Source: Tipula vernalis (lineage: Eukaryota; Arthropoda; Insecta; Diptera; Tipulidae). From it: a stretch of 64,000 nt of DNA. Position 1 is the stretch's first letter; each line of letters opens with the position of its first letter. Positions 46,565 to 59,459 of the stretch are shown here, piece by piece. Location of the stretch: NCBI GenBank assembly GCA_958295665.1, contig OY282558.1:51591389-51655388 (forward strand). The letters run 5' to 3'. Below the pieces are notes generated by a model. It was not told where the DNA came from and searched no databases. It saw only the letters and a list, made by a program, of their open reading frames with translations. A program made the translations under genes and the position numbers.

Positions 46565-48000
46565 GAGACATAAAAAAACCTTGTTTTGAAATTTAAATAT
46601 TGAAATTCTTCAAGGAAGTTTTATTTTTTTAAACGAAATTTGGTATTCCTGTCTAAAACAAATTTTTAGTGGAGTTAAAATTCAACGTAGTATTTTAAAG
46701 AAATTTTTTCGAATTTTAAATTTCCACATGTTCTAACAAAAATTTTATTAACCAAGTTGACATTTCAATTTTAAAATAGGAAATATTAATCTTCGGAATT
46801 TTTAACGGCTAAAATGTTAATTAAACATTAATTTAAAAATTCAAATTGTTTAAATTATCGAATTTTATATAGTTTACGGAGTTTCAAAATCAATCCAAAC
46901 ATGATTTAACCTCTTAAAATTAAATAGTTCAACTTGTTTAAAGTTTCTATTGTAGATCGATTCAAAACACAGAAAATTTAAAAACTTTCAATACGTAAAA
47001 TTAAGTAGATTTTTTAAATTTTTTAATATTTTGGTTTTCTTAATTAAAAATTTGAATTGGTTTAAAGTTTCTAGTTCCAAAATTTTTGAAGTTTAAATAT
47101 TAATATTGAGTTTGAATTGTTTTAAATTTTTCAAAACAACCCCATTGTGGTCTTTATTAAGTTTAACATCGTTTAATATTCTATATAATTTTTAGGTTTC
47201 AACGGTCAATAGACTGCCTATTTGAATGATGAGAGACGTTCACGATGTACGGTAAAACTTAATAAACTTCACCCCGTCAAATAGATAATTGACTAATTAA
47301 TATCTAATAAATTGAAATCTGGACAGTTCCTTACAAAGAGGGAAAATGTCTTTTTTCTCTGAATTCTGAAATTTTAAGAATTTTCAAATTGAAATTCTTA
47401 AACTATTAGATTAATCGAATATAGGTGTCTACATATTTAAATACAAATACAAAGATTTGATAATTAGTTTACGAGAATTTGATAAGTTTTAATTAAGGTA
47501 AAAGGTTTAAATTATTTCACCGATATTTTTCGAATTTTTAATTTTTACGTGTTTTATCAAAATTAAAACAGAACGAAGTTTGACGCTAAATTTCTTAAAT
47601 TGAATTTTCTAAAATGGAGAATACGCCTGACATTCTTAAAATTATGTTTTCCTAATTTTTTTCAAATTGTGGCCAAAATTTTTTTAATAACGGTTTTATT
47701 TCGAAATTTTAAATTTTTTAGGGTTAAGGATTTAGGATTTTATACTTAATTTAAATTAAACATTCACTTCCGAACTAAACATTTCAAAATGTACTGAAAT
47801 TTTGGTCACCTTTTTGATGTTAACCTTTCGAGGCAAATTTTTGCTTTCTCAATTAAAAATGTCAGTTTGCTTAAAGTTCTTAGACAATTAAAATAAACAA
47901 AATTAATTAAATGTAGGTTAGTCGAAAACGAGATAAATTAAAAATTTTAAAAATATTTAAAATTTCAATTTCAATTTTATTAGGGTTGTACAATTTATTT
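46565..48000. repeat. Duplicated block, copy 2 (empty site)
   Basis: The diverged counterpart of 41935-43480, without the 470-bp insertion (junction near 47308-47315). Orientation is the same, offset about 4.2-4.6 kb. No gene. Confidence 0.7.
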
Positions 48001-49320
48001 TCGTTCGAAAATTAAAATTCTGATATTCTTTCAACAAGATTTTCAATTTTAACTATCAGAGATATGGTTCAATATAAAAATCAAATTTCGGAGAAGGTAT
48101 TATGAAATTTAATGAAACGGATGGTTACCATTCTAAATTCGTAATTACAATTTTAATCAATCTTTAGATGAGATAAAATTATAAAATGAGAAAAATTCAG
48201 AAACAAAATTCAGAAACGTGCTTAAAACACTAACTATTGTTGAAGTTTGAATTAATTCAGAAAAATGAGGTTTAAGTTCTTTTGATAGACAAATAATTAA
48301 TTAATTAATTAAAATTTCAAAATTAAGAATATTTTACAAATTTTTGGTAATAAATATTTGGAAATTATTTTCAGTTTTTTTGTTAAAAAAAACTTTTCAA
48401 CTTACGGAATATGACTGATTTTTTGTAAGGTTGGAATCTTCAAAGTTCTTTAGTTTGTCAACTCCACTTACTAATTCCTAAATTTTTAAACCGAATTTGG
48501 TACATCAAAAATCTCACTGAACATATTTCAATATAAGTAGTCGAAATTTATCAAAACAATTCGAAAAATAAATATTGAGGATTTCAAATTTCGATCCATT
48601 TTAAAGAATTTCCGAATTTTATAACATTTTAAATTTTATTACACCAGTCGAAATTTTAATATTTCAAATGTAATCCTGGTTTTCTCAATTAAAAAATTAA
48701 TTTTATTTTAAATAAATAATTTTTAGAATATTTTGGTGATTTTAGGGTATAACAGGGGTTGAAGTATATAAGTATTAAAGAAGCTTGAAAATTTAATTTT
48801 CGACGAAATTCAGGATTCTCGAATTTTTGGTTGTTTTTAACTAAACTAACTTGTTTTTTTGTCATAAAATTTGTTTTGTTAAACCAAATTTTCATTTAGT
48901 TAAAATTCAAATGCCATCGTATTCCTATTAAAAAAGATTTAATGAATTTTTTGAATTTCGAAATTTCTACATTTCAAAGACAAAAATGTCAGAGTTTTAT
49001 TCAAAATTTTATAGTACATCCAAAATGTCGAAGGAAATGATTCCCTGAAAATGTTAAATTTGAAGAACTGCTCAGAAATAATATTTTGTTAATTGGAAAA
49101 ATCACCACCTTTTCTGGAAATTTTTCAAAATTTTTAAATTTTTAAATTAGAATTAAAGATTTCTAAGGCTTTCTAAGCGACTTTTTTATTCAAAATTAAC
49201 TTCAGACTACAAGACCAAAGTTATTGAAATCCTGCCAAATATGACCAACAGTTATGTTCTCCAAAATCACTTTTTTCGACGTTCTGAAGGTCCCTGTGTC
49301 CGAAAAACGAAAACAAAAAA
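48001..49320. other. AT-rich DNA, nothing recognised
   Basis: AAATTT-rich texture without a supportable feature. The minus frame 48689-48895 is Lys/Asn/Phe-rich and has no motif. Confidence 0.4.
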
Positions 49321-49329
49321 ATGTCGGCC

Positions 49330-49640
49330 CTTCTGTCTGGATATCTGAACGTATTGTATCTCCAAAACGGCTTGTCCGGTTTGTCAGGGATTTCTATTCG
49401 CTAATCCGTTTCTAGAGGTAAGGCGGATAAGTAAAAAGCTTTTAAAGCTTGTACGTAATGAGGATCGAATACCTGCCATATGAATTGTCGTGGTACTTAT
49501 TACCATGTGGTTTTCGATCGACATTGACCAATTTTTTACGTATGCTGCTCTGAGGATTGAGTTATTGGCAAGTTGATTAGGGGTTGAGTATATGTTTAAT
49601 TGGGATGGAAGTGATGGTTGAGTTTAGAGTTGGGTTGGGT
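49330..49640. repeat. Second copy of the dispersed repeat seen at 2400-2720
   Basis: Shares ordered short blocks with the copy at 2.4 kb, including a CCTGCCATATGAATTG-type block, CCAATTTTTTACGTATGCTG and a TTGGGTTGGG-rich tail. It lies immediately left of the palindromic element at 49660. No coding frame is kept. Confidence 0.45.
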
Positions 49641-49659
49641 ATTGATTTGGTGATTGACT

Positions 49660-49936
49660 AAGTCGAGCTAAAACCAGTTTAATAAAATTTGGAACAAATT
49701 TAAGGGAATATGAATGAATTGTTGATTCGAAATTTCTAATATTTATTACCAGACAATCAAAAAACAAGTAAGAAAATTCGAATAAAAAATGCTTACATAT
49801 CCCCTTGAATTTGTTCTAAATTTTACCAAACTGGTTTTCAATTCGATACACCGATTATAGTCATAAGCGTAGGGCTAGTAAAATCCAGTTATACTAGGCA
49901 TATCGTAAAAAACTGGTTTGCTATTTAATGAGACAT
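49660..49936. mobile_element. Small palindromic element, copy 2, with adjacent repeat piece
   Basis: The arms are 49664-49712 (CTAAAACCAGTTTAATAAAA ... AGGGAATATG) and 49796-49845, its reverse complement at roughly nine positions in ten. The centre is about 83 nt and contains TATTTATTACCAGACAATCA, as in copy 1 at 45556. The sequence 49844-49936 matches 46479-46570. A non-autonomous inverted-repeat transposon is likely; its class is unknown. Confidence 0.7.
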
Positions 49937-52640
49937 GCCCCTTTATATATTTCGGGTTACTAATAATTTTAATTATAATTACATGATCTACCATTTTCTA
50001 CCGTACATACATATATTTGTGAACGCAGACACACACCCAAATTCATTCACAACTTGTGTATCGTAAACTTGAAAATTTATTACCCCAAAAATAAAATAAA
50101 AAATAAAAAAACAAAAACGAAAAAACTTTCCAAATAAAAATTATTACGCACCAAGGTACATTTTTATTTTCCCAAACTACCGTTAAATCAAAAACTTTAC
50201 ATTATTAAAAAAACATCCACCGTGAGCTTTTTAAATAAATATAAAAACAAATACCAGTGGAAAAATATGAAAAATTTCCATACTTGTGCTTATATACATA
50301 TACACCACCAAAAGAATATATAAACGTCTCGCATTGTTCGCCTTCCTACCTTCTTCCTGTTGAATTTTATATGCATAATATGAATAAAATTAAGAAATGT
50401 GCTATTATCTCGCATTTTATACAAACAAAAAAAAATTTCCACCATTTTGGCATAACAGAAGATGGATGGTTTACATCGGCATTTTATTTATAATTAGTAT
50501 TGATTACAATTAATCTAATTTAATTTAAATATCAGCCCCCCTCGTACGTAAATTTTCGTTTAAAATTTTATAAAATTAAAACACTTTACGCGTTTACAGT
50601 GATGTAATGTATGCGCGCACTAAACGAAGTGACAGGAAGAGAAAACATGATGGTTACGAAGTCATTAAAAAATTGTAATTGGTTTTTGTTTTAATTTGGA
50701 TTTTTCGAGTTAATTTAGTGATGGCCGTCCTCCCCACATTCCGTAATAAAGTTATAAATTGTATATAACTAAGTCAACCGAATATCTAATGGAGGTGATT
50801 TCTTGAGGTATTCTGAAGGTTAATGAGGTTGCAACTTTACACTTCATCATCATCATCATTATCATCATATCCTTTTAATACACTTTGTAATTTCCTGAAT
50901 TATATTTCGTGTATAATTTTCACAATCCAAATACTTATACGTGTAGCGAACAAAACGCAAAAAAAAAAAAAAAATCGGAGAACAATAAAAAATTAAATTT
51001 CCATTTCGTCATTAATCAAAAAAGAAATGTTCATTTCGAAATTGGTTAAAAAATTATCTTCATTCGATTTAGTACTTGAAGGAATAATTTTAATTTTCCC
51101 AAAAACGAAAACGTTGGAAAAGTCATGATGGTACTACACAATAGTTTTATATAAAATTTTAATATAATCACGTAGAATCTATTCATCTTCATTAACTGTA
51201 CGTTTTGTTAATTTCGCTGTTTATACAAAAAGATTGTGGGTGGGAGATTTCTTCGTCTTTTCACTTATTTAGCTCTCTAAATAATTTACAGTATGATTTG
51301 TTTATTGTATTTACGTTTTGCAAACTTTCCCAAATAGGAACCTAGCACACACACTCTACTTAAATTTTAAAACGATTATTCTTCATTTCGATTCTTCCAT
51401 GCGCGCACAATAATTAATATCAATCATTTCTTAAAGACAAAAAATTCAACAAGCAACAAGACCAAAGTGTGTAGGTAGGATGTGTGTAGCCAGAGATTAT
51501 TGATTAAATATTGAAAATGTGATGACTTAATTAGAAATCAAAATGATGGTAATTTACCAAACGGTATAGATATTTGTTGTTGTTTTAATTTTCTTTCGAC
51601 TTTGGTATAAGTAGTGGAATTTACATAATTAATTTTTGAGTAAATATCTAATGCAAGATAATTTAAACAAAAAAAAAATCAATCAACTTCATGGTGAGTA
51701 AATGCATATTGATTTGTTGATTGAAAGACATAATATTATCGATGTTATGGTATAATAATGCCATTTGTTGATAAAATACAATTTATTAATTATAGTGATG
51801 GACTTTTTATGGCTAAATAAACGATTCCAAAAAAAAAACGGAGAATTAAACCGATATGGTGCGTAGGCTTCACGGTTGGTTATATAGTTCGATGTGTGGT
51901 TTTTCTAATTTATTCAGCAATGTAGTTTTGATGCAATATGTTGAATTGAATTTGTTATGCGCCCAAACGGTAATAGGAGGTTAGACAACCAATTAAATCA
52001 ATTCTTAATACATTGCTACAATTAAGAAAAAATCTAATGATAGATTCATTCGAGTAAAGAATTAATTTTAGAATTTGTTAATTTAGCGGTAAGAATTTAA
52101 TTAAAACGTGATTTGACTTCGAAAATCTGTCGAATGTAAAGTCCACTACAAAATTTGTACCTGGCTGAAACTTTAATTTCTCCAAAGCTATTTTTGGGTA
52201 AGAATGTTGATTGTATTACAAAGTTATTATAAGAAAAAGGGAGCCAAGAGTGAAAATTTAAATATCTTGACCGCGTGTTTTTTTAATTGAAAACGTCTAA
52301 AAAAATTTCTACTTCGTCAGTTGTGATAGCTGTTATAATGTCATCAACATAACAGAATATTGCAGACCTTAACCATTAAATTCAGTGGTTCTCCAGCCAA
52401 TTGCACCACCCTTATCAAATCGCTAATGTGAGAATTTTCAGGACAATCTTTATATTGAAAATATTAGAATTTGAAGTAACACATTTTGAATCTAGGAATG
52501 ACAAAAATGGAAATTAAACAACACTTACAGTCCATTGATACAAAATTCTATATTGGACAAACCGGCAGAATTTTAGAAATAAGGTGGTAATACCATTTTA
52601 GCGATTTTAATTAATTGGAAATTTTCCTTTTGGGATAATG
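49937..52640. other. AT-rich non-repetitive stretch, no gene recognised
   Basis: Contains an ATC microsatellite at 50844-50869 and A runs. The frame 50257-50493 (plus) has no recognisable domain. No exon with paired splice signals was found. This lies in the presumed first intron of the minus-strand gene. Confidence 0.45.
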
Positions 52641-54600
52641 ACGAAAATACAAGGAAGGCTTACACGCAGTAATCGCTCCATGAAGCTGTGAAGGCGAAGA
52701 AATAAAAGTCGGTGCCAAAAGCAAAATATTTAATGCTCCTTAGATATATGATCGGTGTAACGCGAAATTCTCGCGAAGAAGAAAAGCGGACCACCGACAA
52801 TTTTGAGTAAGAAAGAGGAAGATTTAGTGCTTAAATGTGTACTATACATGGGAACACTGGCTTTCCAGTCAAAAAAGTAAAATGATTGATAATGCAGCGC
52901 TGTTACTGAAACAAATAAAACGTATTTCGATTCCAACTAACAAAGTAAAAAACTATCCACCAGATTGAAGTGTTAGTAAGTCTTAGAGTGGATAGAAGAC
53001 GTACCAAGCATTCTTTGGGTATGTAGCTAATATATTTGATCTTTGGCTTGTTTATACAATATTTGCATCGACTTAGTTTCTCGCTTGTCTCTTCTTCTGG
53101 CCGAATTTTGATGAAACGATCAAATGACCATCCAATTAAAAATTAATGTATAAATATTCTACGAAATTGGAAAATAGAAAACCAAAATATCGAGTCACCC
53201 ATTAAAATTAATAAAAACAAACAACCAAAAACGGTTTCGTCCGAATTAGAAATACCAAGGCCAAACTTTTTTGGCCAGCCGCAAATAAAGGAAAGGGCAC
53301 CAGGCAACCGAAAACACTTTTGGAAGCTTTTGAGAAAAAGACTCCCAAATGAAAAATTACAAGGGTTTAACAAATCTGGCAAAATAAAGAAAGTGTTCAT
53401 GTTCTACCAAAGGTCGATAACACTAATGTATTACTAGAGATTACATTGGACGATCAATTTTAGTATGAATGTGTGATAACGAGAACTAATTGAGTTGTAC
53501 TATTGAAGACGACGTCATGATCGTTTTGCTTAAATATTTATTGACATCAGATATGACATCGGCTTTTTTGGGGGAAACTGTAAATTTGCTCGAAGAACTC
53601 ATCAAAAAACAATTCACATGTATGAAATAAAACAATTATTGTCCAAATCTCAAGAAAAAAATTTGCCTGATGCGTTTACTTTTAACAAATAATTTGAACA
53701 TTCAGAAATTAAAAATTGAAAAGGAAAAAGCGTTACCGGAAAAATTGGCTGGAGTGAAAAAAGGGAGGAGAAGGAAAACCTGAAAGAAACGGGTAGAACA
53801 CAACTAGGCCAAAGAAACTGACCTCTGTAAGTCAACTTCATATCCTACTACAAAATCTGTTCTTTTCTGCTGGCTAATTTTAAAATATGTATATTGTATC
53901 AGAGTTGAGGAACCACAACAGAAAAATTCATATTTTGTTAAAATAAGATCAAGAGCAAAGATTTGGATTGTTAAATACATGTGCTCCAATAGGCAGCCAT
54001 TGTGCTATAATTAGAATGATCAGATTTGCAGGATCATCGTTTGAGAATAAACGAGGAGGAGAGAATTCGTCGTATTTCATCTATAATCAATCTTATAGAT
54101 ATTTTCTAGCCTTTTATATTGCATGCTGCCGAAGGGCCTTAGAAACTTCAACAAACATTTTAGCACAAACGTTAATATAGTTCAACGGTAAGACAAGTTA
54201 GACTCAGTTTGTTATTCGCAGAGACTTGTAAACAGCCAGTTTTATTTCTACGGCAGAGAAATTTGATTTTGCAACTACCTACAAATCTACCTTCATTACA
54301 TTTCAATCGAACTAATTTACGTCATTTCGATTGTTCCTATAGAGTACTCTTACGTCATTGTGCCAATTGGCAAAACTTTACATTCAGACTCCATGAAAAC
54401 AAAATTATAACTGTAAGACATTTTATACCATGATAACTAGACAAGAAAGGCGTAGGAAAGGAGGGTTGCGAGGGTCAAAAACCCATCTCAGCTGGTGTCG
54501 ATGGTGTTGTGTCCACACAGTAAACAAAATCATTTGTAATTCGAATTAGGAAAATTATCAATACCTGTGATAAGTATAATACATGTAGCCTATATTTAAT
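52641..54600. other. Unclassified stretch, possibly decayed transposon
   Basis: Composition is less AT-rich, and there are several broken frames of moderate complexity on both strands (52730-52936 minus, 53143-53400 minus, 53650-53841 minus, 53968-54180 plus, 54209-54433 plus). None shows a motif I can name. Because hAT-like C-terminal pieces follow at 54.64 kb, this could be the decayed upstream part of that element. That is position-based inference. Confidence 0.25.
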
Positions 54601-54636
54601 ACTTAGCTTATCCAGATTAAATCGAAATTAGTTCAA

Positions 54637-54900
54637 CGCTTCCACTCAAAATAACAAAATTAGCCATAAAATATTTGTCAGACTTTTAGAAGGAATCTTA
54701 CCCTGGATAATCTCTCGAATTGAAGAGTTCCAGGTCGCTTAATTATTTAGGCGCCTTAAGAATTTCCTACGAAACACAATCGGCGAGGAGCGACTAAATG
54801 GAATGGTACTATCCATTATAAAATGTTCACAGAAATATGGTATGTTGATGTATTAATAGACAGTGTCCCCGATGAATTGGCCTTAGTGTCACACACTGAA
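54637..54900 (+). pseudogene. hAT-like transposase C-terminal fragment, copy 1
   Basis: One frame reads LKNFLRNTIGEERLNG (around 54758-54805), and DELALVSH follows in a shifted frame. The pattern 'LK.YLR.T.GEERLN.LA.LNI.RD' is typical of the C-terminal dimerisation region of hAT/ZMYM-like transposases. The region matches 57741-57972 over about 250 bp in the same orientation. It has stops and at least one frameshift, and the catalytic part is absent. Confidence 0.65.
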
Positions 54901-54939
54901 TCGGTTCACAAAACTCTCTGAATTTAAATCACTGTCGAT

Positions 54940-57330
54940 TCAGTTGTGAATATAATTTATCTTGTTGATCTTATTTGTGAATCTCTTGAATCATATGAAT
55001 TTTATTAATTTCATGAATCTTATGAATGTTAAAAGTCATATGAATATCGTGAGTCTTACGAATCTTATAAATCTTGTGAATCTAACGATTCCTATGAATT
55101 TTTTCAATCTAGTCGATCTTTAAATCCTTATAAAACTTTTGTTAATCTTATGAATTTTGTGAGACGTTTAATAATTTTAATAATTTGATTAATTTTATGA
55201 ACCTTATAAATCTTATGAATCTTATGAGTCGTATGCATATCTTATGATTTTTATGAATCTATTGAATCTTACGAGTCTTATGAATGTTATGAATCTTGTG
55301 CGTTTTACGAGTGTTACTAATCTTATTAATCTTACGAATCCTGTAAACCGTGTGGATCCACTAAATTTTATGAATCTTTGGAATCTCAAGAATATTTTGA
55401 ATTCTATGAACTTAAACGAATCTTATAAATTTTATAAATCTTATGAATCTTTCCAATACTTATTATAAATCTTACATATTAAAATTTAATGAATCTCATG
55501 AAGCTTATAAAGCTATCCTTATAAATTACGAATACAATGAATTTAAACGAATCTTTTGAATCATCGAATCCTATGAATTTTATTAATTTCGTGAATCTTT
55601 TGAATGTTAAAAATCGTACTTATGAATATCGTCTTACGAATCTTATGAATCTTGTGAGTTTAACGAATCTTATAAATCTTTCAAATCTTATCAACTTTAA
55701 ATCCTTATGAATCTTATAAAACTTCTATTAATCTTATGAATCTTTCCAATATTACTTACATACTAAAATTATGTGAATCGTATGAATCTTATGAATCTTT
55801 CGAATCTTATGAACCTTATGAATCTTATGAATCTTATGAGTCTAAAAAATTGTATGGATCTTATGAATCTTTTGAATCTTATGAATCTTATGAATCTTAT
55901 GAATCTTATGAATCTCATGAATCTCATGAATCTTATGAATCTAAACAATTGTATGGATCTTATGAATATATCCTTATAAATTACGAATTCTATGAATCTC
56001 TTGAATATTATGAATCTTATAAATCTTATGGATCTCACTAATATCTTATGATTCTTATGAATGTTATGAATTCTATGAATCTTACGAATCTTACGAATCT
56101 TATGAATCTTACGAATCTTGTGAATCTTTTGAATCTTTTAAATCTTGTGAATATTGTGAATCTTGTGAATCTTATGAATCTTATGAATTTTATGAATCTT
56201 ATGAATCTTGTGCGTCTTATGAATCTTGTGCGTCTTATGAATCTTGTGCGTCTTATGAATCTTGTGCGTCTTACTAATCTTAAGAATCTTATGACGAATT
56301 TATGAATCTCATGTAAGTATCTTATCAGTCTTACGAATTTGTAGATCAACTAAATTTTATGAATCTTTGTAATTTCAAGAATGTTTTGAATTCTACTTAT
56401 GAACCTTTCCAATATGATGAATCTTACAACTAAAAATTTTATGAATCGTCTGAATCTTATGAATCGTATTAATCCTACGAATCTAATCAATTTTATGAAT
56501 TTTAGAAATCTTATGTATGTAATGATTCTTATGAGTCGTATGCATATCTTATGATTTTAATGGATTTTATGAATCTTATGAATCTTATGAATCTTGTGCG
56601 TCTTATGAGTCTTACTAATCTTACGAATCCTATAAACCGTGTGGATCAACTAAGTTTTATGCATCTTTGGAATTTCAAGAATATTTTGAGTTCTACTTAT
56701 GAATCTTTCCAATATTATGAATCTTACATATTAAAATTTTATGAATCGTATAAATCTTATGAATCTTATGAATTTTATGAATTTTATGAGTCTTATGAAT
56801 CTTATGAATCTTATGAATCTTATGAATCTTATGAATCTTATGAATCTTATGAATCTTATGAATCTTATGAATCTTATGAATCTTATGAATCTTATGAATC
56901 TTATGAATCTTATGAATCTTATGAATCTTATGAATCTTATGAATCTTATGAATCTTATGAATCTTATGAATCTTATGAATCTTATGAATCTTATGAATCT
57001 TATGAATCTTATGAATCTTATGAATCTTATGAATCTTATGAATCTTATGAATCTTATGAATCCTATGAATCCTATGAATCTTATGAATCTTATGAATCTT
57101 ATGAATCCTATGAATCTTATGAATCTTATGAATCTTATGAATCTTATGAATCTTATGAATCTTACGAATCTAACCAATTGTGTGAATCTCAGGAATCTTA
57201 TGAATCTATTGTACAAAATTGTATTAATTCCATGGATTTAAACGAATCTCCATGTTAAATCCAACATGGAGATTATTATTTATTAATCTTATGAATTTTA
57301 TGGATCTTATGAACCTTAATCGTATGAGTT
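54940..57330. repeat. GAATCTTAT 9-bp satellite, 2.4 kb
   Basis: Tandem copies of GAATCTTAT. They are diverged at both margins (GAATTTTAT, GAATCTTGT, GAATCTTAC, GAATCTTTC) and nearly perfect in the core, with about 29 uninterrupted units at 56797-57060. Subfamilies form blocks, for example repeated GAATCTTGTGCGTCTTAT near 56205-56275. Since the period is nine and the unit lacks stops, long chance frames arise: Glu-Ser-Tyr and Met-Asn-Leu on the plus strand, Phe-Ile-Arg on the minus strand (up to 235 codons). The array lies between two copies of an hAT-like transposase fragment. Confidence 0.93.
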
Positions 57331-57740
57331 GATCTTCATAGAGTCAGAATTACCCTGTACGAATTTCGAGTGATGCCAAACGCTTACTGCGTGTTGCGCT
57401 TTACAAATGGAACATCTTAATGTGTAGTTAGTACCCAAAACTATATCTAGAAAGTGACAGGCCCGCCAATTTTCTAAATGTTTTCAAGATATTTATGATC
57501 GAATTTGAGGTAAAGGTCGAATTGACCCTGTGTGTTCTTGGAGCGTTAAATTCTTTTTTTTAAGCATTAAAATAAAGTCCTTTCATTAAAAAAATCAGTT
57601 CTCTATTCGTTTTACTTTCTGAGTTAATTATCCTGTCTAAAAAAAAGTCCTCTGACTCTCAAAGATTGAACTGTAGGCAGCTGGAAATTCGACAACCTAA
57701 GCGAAATTAATTAAGATGTTTAAAAGATGGTCAGCTAGAT
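57331..57740. other. Spacer, nothing recognised
   Basis: Moderately complex sequence with no frame or repeat that I can place. Confidence 0.4.
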
Positions 57741-58013
57741 ATTGAACACTTCTACCGATAATAACAAAATTAGTACAAAAGATTTGTCAGGCTTTTATCA
57801 GGATAATTTCTACAATTGGAGAGTTCCAGAGTGCTCAGGCGCCTTAAGAATTACCTTTGAAACACAATCGGCGAGGAGCGACTAAATAAATTGGCAAAAT
57901 TAAATATTTTCAGGGATGTGGTTATATCAATAAACGTTGTCCTCGATGAATTGGCCTTAGTATCACGACGAAAGAATTTAAATAAATTCTCGACTGCATT
58001 ACTTCCTTAAAGA
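57741..58013 (+). pseudogene. hAT-like transposase C-terminal fragment, copy 2
   Basis: One frame reads LKNYL, a stop, NTIGEERLNKLAKLNIFRD, VVISINVVLDELALVSRRKN, and ends at a stop near 58010. GEERLNKLAKLNI.RD is the recognisable C-terminal block of hAT/ZMYM-like transposases. Copy 2 keeps the frame longer than copy 1 at 54637. Both lie on the plus strand, about 3.1 kb apart, with the GAATCTTAT satellite between them. This could be a duplication with the satellite inside, or two independent relics of one family. Confidence 0.75.
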
Positions 58014-59440
58014 AATAATTTTTTATTTAAGAAGATTTACCATAAGAAATTTCTGGCTACGCCACTGGTTATGATTAAATCTTAAGATTCGGTATTCAGG
58101 TTCCCTGCTTTTCAAGGATTGTGCGGTTATGGAACTCGGAAATAAATGCCATCGTGAATTTCTGATCAAAGTCTACAGTAAACCCTACTTGAATCATATC
58201 GATCGAGAGATCATATGGCAGGCATGCCAAGTAAATCTTTGAATTAGATCAAAACTAACCAATACGCATTTGTAAGCGTATACTTAAACGTCTTACTTTC
58301 TTACTTACTTTTGCTGTAATAGTCAAAATCCTAGTAATTTATATAACTGTAATCGTACTAATTTCTTTTGAGTTCTTTATTCGATTGTAATGTGTTGGTG
58401 GTTCAAATTTGTTGACTGTTGTTGACTGCCCACCCAAAGCCGAAATTTTCTATCGATGACTTTGTGACTCAAATACGGTACACGATTCTTAATGTCACTA
58501 GTGAACATGAACACTGATAAGTAGGTATTAATTCTTTGCATGTAAAAATAAGGATTACACCAAATTGATGGTTCTTGGCAGAAAATTTAAGTTTTACATA
58601 GAACTCTGCTGTTTTATCAAAAAATTTATGAAATTATTTTCTGCATTTGTGGACGTATTAGCTGTAAGTAAGTTCGACTATATTTGAACACCTGATCTTT
58701 CCATATTCAATATTGGTAGCCAGTTTCGTGATGTCGTGAAACTACGATGTTTTTAGAGTTTTAGACATTAGCTTGGCATAGTTTACAAATTTGTCGGCTT
58801 TCTGTCCGTATAACGAGTTTTCGTTTTTAAATTTCTTTTACTTAGGTAACTACCGATTAGCTACTTAAATTCGAAATAATAAAAATTCCAAAGATTAGCT
58901 GATTTAAATAAATTGTCCAAGTTTCTGAAACTGAGATTTACAAAACTTCAGTAAATATTTATTCAAAAAACACATAAGTACTTATCTTGAAAGAATTTCA
59001 ATTTTAATTCGGAATGTTTCGAAACGTGAGACGTACATTTGGCGAAGCAACATAAAGAATCAAATTTTTTATTATTCCAAGTCTAATCACTCATTTCTTC
59101 GGCTATTGATTTCTGGGCGACCTTTCAAATTTTTCCGAAAATGGCACCGAAATAGGGATCTGAAGGTCATATAACGTATGTTAATATGATCTGAAGGTCA
59201 AGTAAACCGCATGGTTGAGTGTTTTTTTTTTTTGGTATTCAAATTTTTTCTCAACTGTAAATATTTTCTTATTCTTATTGTTTTCTGCTTTTATATTTTC
59301 AATTTTTTGCGATAGCTGGTGGCTAGCGTTTTTTGCCTTAAATTACGTGTATTGATTGCATTGTGAGTATGAATTGCTTTCAACCATCCATCAATGGGTT
59401 CTGCAAACGGAAACCTTTAAATCCTTTTATTATAATTCAA
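58014..59440. other. Stretch without recognisable gene
   Basis: No frame with motifs. Two overlapping frames at 59356-59545 start here but belong to the LINE 3' end that follows. T10 at about 59222-59233. Confidence 0.4.
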
Positions 59441-59459
59441 TTTATTCCGTTTCGTACAG

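Noticed and set aside
54555..54580. CACAG|GTATTG juxtaposition on the minus strand
   Set aside because: The donor half is poor (GTATTG) and the tract before it is not pyrimidine-rich.
56551..57258. 235-codon frame of Glu-Ser-Tyr repeats and the antisense Phe-Ile-Arg frame, which looks like a chain of RF-type neuropeptides
   Set aside because: The 9-bp satellite explains both. There is no signal peptide, no Gly-Lys/Arg cleavage pattern, and all frames are open at once.
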